Assembly (NCBI GenBank): GCA_030049455.1
Contig: JASIKV010000205.1
Location: 1-8,384, forward strand
DNA from: Terriglobia bacterium
GTDB lineage: Bacteria > Acidobacteriota > Terriglobia > UBA7540
Direction of reading: 5' to 3'
DNA length: 8,384 nt
In this document: positions 1-5,478 of the stretch, piece by piece
Numbering within the stretch: the stretch's first letter is position 1
Layout: every line of letters begins with the position of its first letter
Made by a program: the position numbers and the translations under genes
The notes under the pieces: model-generated
What the model was told of the DNA's origin: nothing
Database searches by the model: none
Seen by the model: only the letters and a program-made list of their open reading frames with translations

Positions 1-432
1 CTGGTTCTCTCGGGTGGAAGCGGCCACGGCAGTGAAGCAATTTACGAGTTCATCCGCGCCGAGTCCCTCGGGAATCGTGTAAAGCTGCTCGGGCATGTTG
101 ACGATGCGCAACTGGCTCACCTCTACCAGGCCGCGAGCGTGTTTCTATTTCCATCTCTCGAGGAAGGCTTCGGCATTCCTGTTCTGGAAGCGATGGCCGC
201 GGGTGCGCCCGTCGTGACCTCGAATGTTTCGTCCATGCCGGAGGTCGGCGGCGATGCCGCGCTTTACGTTGACCCGCACGACCCTGCGGACATCGCTCAG
301 AAAGTCGTCCAGGCAGCGGAAGATTCGGCGATACGGGCCAGTCTGATTGAAAAAGGGCTCAAGCGGGCAGGCGAATTCACCTGGCGGCGCACCGCAGAAG
401 CGACTCTAGCGGTTTACGAAGAGGTTTTGTAA
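1..432 (+). CDS. Glycosyltransferase family 4 (GT-B fold), C-terminal part
   Basis: This is the 3' end of a gene whose start lies before the window; 143 codons remain and end in TAA. It reads as the C-terminal Rossmann domain of a retaining GT-B glycosyltransferase (Glycos_transf_1/GT4), the half that binds the nucleotide-sugar donor. Residues 1-10 of the fragment give a beta strand and glycine turn (LVLSGGSGHG). Residues 28-45 carry the VKLLGHVDDAQLAHLYQAA helix region typical of the family. The E-x7-E donor-binding motif is E55-GFGIPVL-E63, followed by EAMAAGAPVVTS and the PEVGGDAALYVDPHDP segment. Such enzymes transfer sugars to lipid-linked glycans, LPS or exopolysaccharide at the inner face of the membrane. 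Donor and acceptor cannot be told from this half. It is followed 65 bases later by an unrelated Uma2 gene on the same strand. Confidence 0.93.
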   Translation: MVLSGGSGHGSEAIYEFIRAESLGNRVKLLGHVDDAQLAHLYQAASVFLFPSLEEGFGIPVLEAMAAGAPVVTSNVSSMPEVGGDAALYVDPHDPADIAQKVVQAAEDSAIRASLIEKGLKRAGEFTWRRTAEATLAVYEEVL

Positions 433-483
433 GGACACGCCGCACCGCGCAATTGTACAAGTTTAATGGTAATCTGGTTTCCG

Positions 484-489
484 AAGGGA
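484..489 (+). promoter_or_regulatory. Shine-Dalgarno site deciding the Uma2 start
   Basis: The purine run AAGGGA ends 8 bases before the ATG at 498. No comparable site precedes the in-frame TTG at 453, so the ATG is chosen as the start. Confidence 0.6.
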
Positions 490-497
490 CGGAATCC

Positions 498-1049
498 ATG
501 GCCACCAAGGCCTTGCTCAGCATAGAACAATACGCGGCGCTCGACGAACCCGTGGGAGTGCGCTATGAACTCAGCGAGGGGGAGTTGATTGTGACGCCTT
601 CGGCAGATTTTTTTCACAATGATCTCCGGGACGAGCTGAATTCTCGCCTCCGAGCCTTTCTTGGCCTGCACCCGGTAGGAAGAGTTATCAGCGAGATGGA
701 CGTGCGGTTGGGTGAAGGCGTCGTCCGCCGGCCGGATGTTGCGTTTTTCCAGAAGGGCTGGCTCGAGGGTGTTGATCTGTCGGCAGTTCCACTCCCCATC
801 GCTCCAGATCTCGCGATTGAAATTGTATCCACCCACGATCGCGCCGATGACCTGAACCGCAAGGTCTCGCAATATCTGCAGGCCGGAGTTCAGGCCGTGT
901 GGCTCTTCTACCGCAGCACTCAGGTTGCGTATCGATATGTCCAGGGCAAGCGCAATCCCGAAGTCTTGAGCGCCCAGGCGGGCGACAAATTTGAAGAGCC
1001 GGAATTGCTCCCGGGTTTTTCCCTGCCGCTATCGGAAATCCTGAAGTAA
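498..1049 (+). CDS. Uma2 family (DUF820) PD-(D/E)xK nuclease-like protein
   Basis: The product is 183 residues long, the usual size for Uma2 family proteins, which have a restriction-endonuclease-like fold and mostly unknown biological roles. The family layout is complete: an N-terminal helix and strand (YAALDEPVGVRYELSEGELIV, residues 12-32), RRPDVAFF with D80, PDLAIEIVS with E108, and the downstream helix DLNRKVSQYLQAGVQAVWLF with K122. D80, E108 and K122 are the candidate metal-binding and catalytic residues of the PD-(D/E)xK core, so the protein appears intact. No signal peptide or membrane segment is present. It is transcribed in the same direction as the glycosyltransferase but has no obvious functional link to it. 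It ends only 3 bases before the end of the convergent permease gene. Uma2 genes are commonly found as scattered singletons in cyanobacteria and acidobacteria. Family assignment is firm; any nuclease activity on a real substrate is inference. Confidence 0.92.
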   Translation: MATKALLSIEQYAALDEPVGVRYELSEGELIVTPSADFFHNDLRDELNSRLRAFLGLHPVGRVISEMDVRLGEGVVRRPDVAFFQKGWLEGVDLSAVPLPIAPDLAIEIVSTHDRADDLNRKVSQYLQAGVQAVWLFYRSTQVAYRYVQGKRNPEVLSAQAGDKFEEPELLPGFSLPLSEILK

Positions 1050-1052
1050 TCG

Positions 1053-1844
1053 CTAGGTTCCCGTGCTGCTGTAATTCGCAACCCCGCGATTCCATACCAC
1101 AATCGCCAGCACCGTGAAGCCGGCTGTCACGACAGGGATCAGATGGAAATATAATGTGAAGGCGCTTCTGCCCAGGAAGTGCGTTGTGGGGTAAAACGTC
1201 GCAAAGCCGAAGGGAATAATCCAGCTCAGCATAAACTGGATGAAGACGTTGTAAATGGTCAGCGGGTAGCGGCCGAAGTTGAGCATGTTGAAAACCGGCG
1301 GCACGATCCCCACACGGTCTTCAAACCAGAATGAAACCGCGGTCAGAATCAGAAACACGGCCATATAAATTGCCGCTCCGCAGGCCACCGTAACCACGAA
1401 CCAGAAAAGATCGCCCAACCCGAATTCCAGACGCATCCGGCGGGCGCAGATGCCCACGACCAAGGCGCCAGTCACCACTTCCTGCAGCGACTCCAGGCGG
1501 AATTTTTCAAATACCACCTGAAAGAGCGTCGAGACGGGCCGCAAGAGCACGCGGTCAAACCTTCCCTCGATGATATAGAGCTCGCTAAAGTCGTAGAGGT
1601 TCCAACTGACAACGTTGAAGAACCCGAGAGGAATCAGGGAGAACCCGTACAGAAACATGACCTCATCGAAGGTCCAGTCCTGCAGGCGTGGAATTTTGGT
1701 GAACAGAACCAGGGCAAAGCCGAAGCCCAGCACCGTTGCCGCCATCGAGGAAAAAAAGGCAATGATGAAATCGGCCTTGTACGCCAGTCGCACCTTAGCG
1801 TATTGCGCGAAATAGCGAGTCACCAGCCGCCAGTGCCTCTTCAT
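1053..1844 (-). CDS. ABC-2 type permease, second of the operon (DUF990/COG3694-like)
   Basis: An inner-membrane subunit of an ABC exporter, 263 residues from the chosen ATG, which is the family's usual length. An in-frame upstream start at 1919 would add 25 residues and overlap the preceding gene, whereas the 1844 ATG has GAGGGAG just upstream. About six hydrophobic segments are seen, near residues 24-48, 61-80, 118-134, 146-170, 196-216 and 232-252. Between the second and third lies an amphipathic loop, ELYIIEGRFDRVLLRPVSTL (89-108). The E-G-R...P pattern there recurs in the partner permease and is probably the coupling region facing the ATPase. It is the last gene of a three-gene minus-strand operon, 32 bases after the first permease stops. 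Its stop lies 3 bases from the stop of the convergent Uma2 gene, leaving no room for an ordinary terminator. The exported substrate is unknown. Confidence 0.9.
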   Translation of the reverse strand: MKRHWRLVTRYFAQYAKVRLAYKADFIIAFFSSMAATVLGFGFALVLFTKIPRLQDWTFDEVMFLYGFSLIPLGFFNVVSWNLYDFSELYIIEGRFDRVLLRPVSTLFQVVFEKFRLESLQEVVTGALVVGICARRMRLEFGLGDLFWFVVTVACGAAIYMAVFLILTAVSFWFEDRVGIVPPVFNMLNFGRYPLTIYNVFIQFMLSWIIPFGFATFYPTTHFLGRSAFTLYFHLIPVVTAGFTVLAIVVWNRGVANYSSTGT

Positions 1845-1847
1845 TTT

Positions 1848-1854
1848 CTCCCTC
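1848..1854 (-). promoter_or_regulatory. Shine-Dalgarno site of the second permease
   Basis: GAGGGAG on the minus strand lies 3 bases before the ATG at 1844. It supports this start over the longer reading that begins at 1919 inside the preceding gene. Confidence 0.55.
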
Positions 1855-1876
1855 GATTGCAGAACTTCGTGCGGGC

Positions 1877-2734
1877 CTATCCTCCCTGAATAATCAGCTT
1901 TCCAGTTGACCAGCGCCACAGCCCGTCGCCAATTGCCATCAGCACCGCGACCCAGAAGACCTGAATGCTCATGGCGCGCGCCAATCCACCGCCGTGGAGT
2001 TTGCCAAGGTAAATCAGCATGGGAATATAACTGATGTATTGGAACGGCATAAGGTCCAGGATTTTCTGCACAGCGTGGGGAAAGAAGGTCATCGGCAGAA
2101 GAAGGCCTGAGAAAAGCTCCAACAGGAAAAATTTTGCACGCAGCAATCCGAGGATGGATTGCAGCCGCAGAGCGAACGTGCCCACGGCGAAATTGATGGC
2201 GGCGACGATCAGAAAACTGAAACCAACGCTGACCAGAAACGCCGCAGCGTTACCCCAGCTCGCAGGAGGCCGCAAGGGATAAACCAGGAACAGGACGACT
2301 CCGGTGGGGATGGTGAGCAACGCAAGGCGAAACACCGCCTCGCCCGCCGCTCGGGCCACGTACATGAATTGAATGTTCACCGGCTTGATCAGGTCCATCG
2401 CCAAACGCCCTTCTATCACCTGGTAGGCGAGGTCTTGATCGATATTGTTGAAATAGAGCGACCGGATAATCCATCCCACGCCGATGTAGGTGAGCAGATG
2501 CGCGAAGTCAAATCCTTCGATGGACACGCTGTGCTCATAGATGGCTTTCCAAATGAAATAGTACACGGAAACGTAAATGAAATAGGTAACGATCCCCGTG
2601 TAGTAGCGCAGGCGGTAAGCGAGCGTGTTGACAAAACCCACGCGAGCGAACTCGAAGTGCAGCCGCAGAAATTTCCATGGTGACTGCGAAGGCGCTGCGC
2701 CGGTTGCCGAGTGCGCGATGTCCGCCTGCGGCAT
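1877..2734 (-). CDS. ABC-2 type permease, first of the operon (COG4587-like)
   Basis: Integral membrane subunit of the same exporter, 285 residues. A soluble N-terminus of about 40 residues precedes hydrophobic segments near residues 45-66, 78-95, 135-152, 163-187, 203-220 and 255-270. Residues 105-120 read QVIEGRLAMDLIKPVN, matching the E-G-R...P loop of the second permease, so the two are likely diverged paralogues forming a heterodimeric pore. The ATG shares its A with the TGA stop of the upstream ATPase gene (TGATG), and GAGG lies 7 bases before it; translational coupling is likely. Residues 207-240 (LFSGLLLPMTFFP..., then MPFQYISYIPMLIYLGK) are typical of this permease family, in which a proline-rich turn precedes the last membrane segments. 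Substrate unknown. The family differs from the Wzm-type polysaccharide exporters, so a link with the nearby glycosyltransferase is not supported. Confidence 0.9.
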   Translation of the reverse strand: MPQADIAHSATGAAPSQSPWKFLRLHFEFARVGFVNTLAYRLRYYTGIVTYFIYVSVYYFIWKAIYEHSVSIEGFDFAHLLTYIGVGWIIRSLYFNNIDQDLAYQVIEGRLAMDLIKPVNIQFMYVARAAGEAVFRLALLTIPTGVVLFLVYPLRPPASWGNAAAFLVSVGFSFLIVAAINFAVGTFALRLQSILGLLRAKFFLLELFSGLLLPMTFFPHAVQKILDLMPFQYISYIPMLIYLGKLHGGGLARAMSIQVFWVAVLMAIGDGLWRWSTGKLIIQGG

Positions 2735-3738
2735 CAGGCTACCTCGCCTTTCAGGTAAATGCGCTTCACAATTTCTTCAATCGGTTCTTCCTCCACCAGC
2801 AGGTCGCGCACTTCCAGCGTATTCACAATCTGGCGGATTACAGCGGCGCTGGAATGATGCTCGCGATCGAAGCGAATCAGGTAGGTGAGTTCATCGACGC
2901 GCTGGCAAACTATGCCGTCGGTTTCGATTTGCGCCAGGCGCGGTATCTGCGTGCGGTCTTTGAGAAAAAACTTCACCTGATTGTACTGGGCCAGCCGGTT
3001 TTTCATTTGCTCCAGATCACCGTCAAAGAGGATGCGCCCCTTGTCGATGATCAGGATGCGTCTCGAAAGCTCCTCGATGTCCGACAGGTCGTGCGTGGTC
3101 AGCAGGACCGTGGTGCCTTCAGTGCGATTGATCTCTTTCAGAAATTCTCGAATGCGCTCCTTCGCAACCACGTCCAGCCCGATGGTGGGTTCATCCAGGA
3201 AAAGCAGCGGTGGATTGTGCAGCAGCGACGCCGCCAAGTCACAGCGCATGCGCTCGCCGAGACTCAGCTTGCGCACGGGCGTGTGCAAGTATTCCTTCAG
3301 GTTCAGCAATTCGCTGAAAACGTCCAGGCGCTTTCGAAAATCCGGCTCGGGGATTTCGTAGATTTCCTTCAGCAGCTTGAACGATTCAATGACGGCGATG
3401 TCCCACCAGAGTTGGGTGCGCTGGCCAAAGACCACTCCGATGTGCTTCGTGTAGTGGCGCCGCTCGCGATAAGGCACGAAGCCGTTGGAAATCACCCGGC
3501 CGCCCGTTGGCGACAGGATTCCGGTAAGGACTTTGATGGTGGTGGATTTTCCCGCGCCGTTTGCGCCGATATAACCCACCATTTCGCCGCGTTCGATGGA
3601 AAAACTGACATGGTCAACCGCATGGACTGTCAAGTATTCGCGAACAAAAAGATTCTGCAAAGCGCCAAGAACGCCCTCTCGGCGGCGAAAGGTGCGAAAC
3701 TCCTTGGTCAAACCCTGGACTTCGATAATAGGCGGCAT
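2734..3738 (-). CDS. ABC transporter ATP-binding subunit (COG4586-like)
   Basis: Cytoplasmic ATPase that powers the two permeases encoded downstream; 334 residues from the ATG at 3738. All nucleotide-binding elements are intact: Walker A GANGAGKST (58-66), Q-loop glutamine Q106, signature LSLGE (158-162), Walker B LLFLDEP (178-184) with catalytic E183, D-loop GLD (187-189) and H-loop H216. The segment GQRTQLWWDIAVIESFKLL (105-123) after the Q-loop is characteristic of the COG4586 subfamily. The roughly 100-residue tail after the H-loop ends in EEPIEEIVKRIY, as in drug-resistance-type ABC-2 ATPases. An in-frame TTG at 3762 would add eight residues; the ATG is preferred because the conserved family start begins at PPIIEVQGLTK. 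Its stop overlaps the first permease start by one base, so the three genes form one transcription unit. A weak promoter candidate lies about 55 bases upstream. Confidence 0.95.
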   Translation of the reverse strand: MPPIIEVQGLTKEFRTFRRREGVLGALQNLFVREYLTVHAVDHVSFSIERGEMVGYIGANGAGKSTTIKVLTGILSPTGGRVISNGFVPYRERRHYTKHIGVVFGQRTQLWWDIAVIESFKLLKEIYEIPEPDFRKRLDVFSELLNLKEYLHTPVRKLSLGERMRCDLAASLLHNPPLLFLDEPTIGLDVVAKERIREFLKEINRTEGTTVLLTTHDLSDIEELSRRILIIDKGRILFDGDLEQMKNRLAQYNQVKFFLKDRTQIPRLAQIETDGIVCQRVDELTYLIRFDREHHSSAAVIRQIVNTLEVRDLLVEEEPIEEIVKRIYLKGEVA

Positions 3739-3792
3739 GCGTGGAAATTTTCCCCGGCGCAAGCAGAAATCATTGCCGGTTTCACTATTTGG

Positions 3793-3801
3793 ATTCTAGC
3801 A
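3793..3801 (-). promoter_or_regulatory. Candidate extended -10 promoter of the ABC operon
   Basis: TGCTAGAAT on the minus strand fits the extended -10 pattern TGnTATAAT with four of six hexamer matches plus the TG. No convincing -35 element lies 16-18 bases upstream. It sits about 55 bases before the ATPase ATG, within the 176-base gap after the yjbQ stop. That gap shows no other gene and no clear terminator. Confidence 0.3.
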
Positions 3802-3914
3802 GACTTGATTTTGTTACAGGGCAGGCAGCGGACTGGAAGAGGATCCAGCCCATCCGCGCTGCTCGAGGTTCCTCTTTCGACGCTCGATATTTGACTTTTG
3901 ACGATTGTTCGCCA

Positions 3915-4328
3915 TCACTCGCCGATCACTTTGATCAGAACTCGCTTGCGGCGCCGGCCGTCGAATTCTGCGTAATAGACCTGCTGCCACGGTCCGAAGT
4001 CGAGCTTGCCGTTGGTGACGGGAACCACCACCTGGTGCCCGACGATCAAATTCTTCAAATGGGAATCGCCATTGGTCTCACCCGTGTGGTGATGGCGGTA
4101 ATCGGCGCGGAAGGGCGCCAGTTTTTCCAGCCACTCGTCAATGTCGGCAATCAGGCCGTCTTCCGCGTCGTTCACGTAAACGCCCGCGGTGATGTGCATG
4201 GCGGAGACCAGGATTAAGCCCTCCTTGATCTGCGATTTGGCCAGCGCCTTTTCAACCTCATCGGTAATGTTGATAAACTCGCGATGCTTTTTGGTATTGA
4301 ACCAAAGGTATTCAGTGTGTGATTTCAT
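3915..4328 (-). CDS. yjbQ: YjbQ/UPF0047 family protein (secondary thiamine-phosphate synthase-like)
   Basis: Small cytoplasmic protein of 137 residues, matching the 135-140 residue YjbQ/UPF0047 family. Conserved segments are visible in order: LVSAMHITAGVYVNDAEDG (40-58), DYRHHHTGETNGDSHLKN (76-93), GHQVVVPVTNGKLDFGPWQQVYYAEFDG (97-124) and a C-terminal strand RKRVLIKVIGE. Histidines H45, H79-H81 and H90 with the acidic cluster are the likely metal or ligand site. The E. coli member is reported to supply weak thiamine-phosphate synthase activity, but the family's main role is unsettled and no thiamine gene is nearby. The ATG at 4328 has GAGGG 6 bases upstream. The open frame continues to 5021 only as antisense of the neighbouring gene and is not used. 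The gene is divergent from the RraA-like gene and lies 176 bases before the ABC operon, which probably has its own promoter. Confidence 0.92.
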   Translation of the reverse strand: MKSHTEYLWFNTKKHREFINITDEVEKALAKSQIKEGLILVSAMHITAGVYVNDAEDGLIADIDEWLEKLAPFRADYRHHHTGETNGDSHLKNLIVGHQVVVPVTNGKLDFGPWQQVYYAEFDGRRRKRVLIKVIGE

Positions 4329-4383
4329 TTTCTGCCCTCTCTCTTGGGATCGTCCCGCCGAGTCGATGAATTTGAAACTCAGG

Positions 4384-4392
4384 AGAATAGCA
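4384..4392 (-). promoter_or_regulatory. Candidate extended -10 promoter of yjbQ
   Basis: TGCTATTCT on the minus strand matches the TG of an extended -10 and four of six bases of TATAAT. It lies 55 bases before the yjbQ ATG. No good -35 element is seen, so support is modest. Confidence 0.28.
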
Positions 4393-4469
4393 GAGTTCGC
4401 AATCCCACGTTCCGGCAAACCACAATGGGTCGGCGCCGTTCCAGGGCATTCGACTTGTGGTAGGCTTAG

Positions 4470-4500
4470 GCGGCGGGAGCCGCGCTCCTGCCAAATTTTT
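4470..4500 (+). terminator. GC-rich hairpin with T-run in the RraA-like gene leader (possible attenuator or REP-like element)
   Basis: The arms GGCGGGAGC (4472-4480) and GCTCCTGCC (4484-4492) pair over nine positions, with one G-U wobble in RNA, around a CGC loop. They are followed by AAATTTTT (4493-4500). On the plus strand this looks like an intrinsic terminator. However, no plus-strand gene lies upstream, and the SD of the RraA-like gene begins 7 bases later, so an attenuator or a dispersed palindromic repeat is more plausible. A second hairpin, GCGGC-GGGA-GCCGC (4470-4483), is mutually exclusive with the first. Confidence 0.4.
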
Positions 4501-4517
4501 CCGAGCGGAGAAATCCG

Positions 4518-5420
4518 ATGAAAGCCATTACTCGAATCACTCTGGCGGCATTTTTGGTTTTGTCCTTTTGCGAGGCAGCATTTCCGCAGCTTGGCATGTT
4601 TTCGAATGAACAGCGCATCGATCTGACGCAGGAATGGAAGGGCGACCGCTTCCCGGACGGCCGTCCCAAAGTCCCCGATTCCATTCTCGAAGGATTGAAG
4701 GACGTGGACGCGGAAGAAGCTTGGGGCGTCTTGCAGGCGCACGGATACAAGTATCAATTTGAGGGCGGCTGGCGCGAAATCAATCCCGGCGGGCGGATGG
4801 TGGGAAGGGTGTTCACAGCCGTCTTTATGCCGATGCGTCCTGACGTGAATGCGGTGATCAACGACCGGGGAAAAACCGAAGGGCGCGTGGGAGCGCAGAA
4901 TTCCTGGCCGATCGACATGCTTTCGCCAGGCGACGTTCTGGTGGTTGACTTGTTTGGAAAAATCAAGGACGGCACCTACGCGGGCGACAATCTTTCCACC
5001 GCAATTTTCGCCAAGAGCCACAATGGGCTGGTGGTGGATGGGGCCGTGCGCGACGTGACGGGCATTTCAGAAATCAAAGGCATGCACGTTTTCGTTCGCA
5101 ACTTTGATCCCTCGGCGTTGCGCGACACAACGCTGATGGGAATCGAGGTGCCCATCCGCATCGGGCAGGTTACGGTGCTTCCGGGTGACGTGGCCGTGAG
5201 CGACCCGGAAGGAATCACGTTTATCCCACCGCAGCTTGCGCAGGACGTTATCGACCGCGCCCAGATGATTCATCGCGTGGACGAGTGGGGGCACGAGATG
5301 CTGCGTGAGGGCAAATATACGCCGGGGCAGATCGACCGCAAATGGACCAAGCCAATGATTCAGGAGTTCAACAAGTGGCTTGAGCAGAAGGGTCTGACCC
5401 TTCGCATGCCGGAAGAGTAG
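4518..5420 (+). CDS. Exported RraA-like protein, probable 4-hydroxy-2-oxoacid aldolase
   Basis: The product is 300 residues and starts with a Sec-type signal peptide: basic MKAITR, a hydrophobic core at residues 7-17, then CEAAF with likely cleavage near residue 20. No proper lipobox is present. The central domain (about 55-245) is a RraA/HMG-aldolase fold. The D-x20-R-D motif is complete: D157 in GDN, then VDGAVRD (173-179) with R178-D179, residues that hold the divalent metal and keto-acid substrate in RraA-family class II pyruvate aldolases. This favours aldolase or oxaloacetate-decarboxylase chemistry over RNase E inhibition. A tail of about 55 residues (246-300) goes beyond the usual RraA length. 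The start is supported by GGAG 7 bases before the ATG. The gene leads a likely two-gene unit with the Tat-exported enolase-superfamily enzyme 58 bases downstream. Export of this normally cytoplasmic fold is unusual. Substrate unknown. Confidence 0.88.
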   Translation: MKAITRITLAAFLVLSFCEAAFPQLGMFSNEQRIDLTQEWKGDRFPDGRPKVPDSILEGLKDVDAEEAWGVLQAHGYKYQFEGGWREINPGGRMVGRVFTAVFMPMRPDVNAVINDRGKTEGRVGAQNSWPIDMLSPGDVLVVDLFGKIKDGTYAGDNLSTAIFAKSHNGLVVDGAVRDVTGISEIKGMHVFVRNFDPSALRDTTLMGIEVPIRIGQVTVLPGDVAVSDPEGITFIPPQLAQDVIDRAQMIHRVDEWGHEMLREGKYTPGQIDRKWTKPMIQEFNKWLEQKGLTLRMPEE

Positions 5421-5478
5421 CGGGACAAAGGCACTTACAGTCGCGCGAGGTGATTCTGAGATTGGAGGCTGGGAAATA

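Noticed and set aside
453..497. TTG start adding 15 residues to Uma2
   Set aside because: No SD site before it, while the ATG at 498 has AAGGGA at 8 bases and begins where family members begin.
1..3738. Polysaccharide export cluster made of the glycosyltransferase and the ABC genes
   Set aside because: The ABC operon is on the opposite strand and convergent, and its permeases and ATPase are of the COG4586 type, not the Wzm/Wzt type.
3864..3873. Palindrome GAGGTTCCTC as a terminator for yjbQ
   Set aside because: The stem is only four pairs with almost no loop and no T-run follows on the minus strand.
2677..3894. Long plus-strand open frame of 405 codons opposite the ABC ATPase
   Set aside because: It is antisense to a gene with every ABC motif intact, shows no recognisable domain, and its composition fits a stop-poor shadow frame of GC-rich DNA.
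4563..4584. Lipoprotein signal (cysteine 18) in the RraA-like protein
   Set aside because: The residues before the cysteine are L-S-F, which do not fit the lipobox pattern L-[AST]-[GA]-C.
4329..5021. N-terminal extension of yjbQ to a 368-residue protein
   Set aside because: The extra 231 residues are antisense to the RraA-like gene and its leader; the YjbQ family starts at the ATG at 4328, which has its own SD site.
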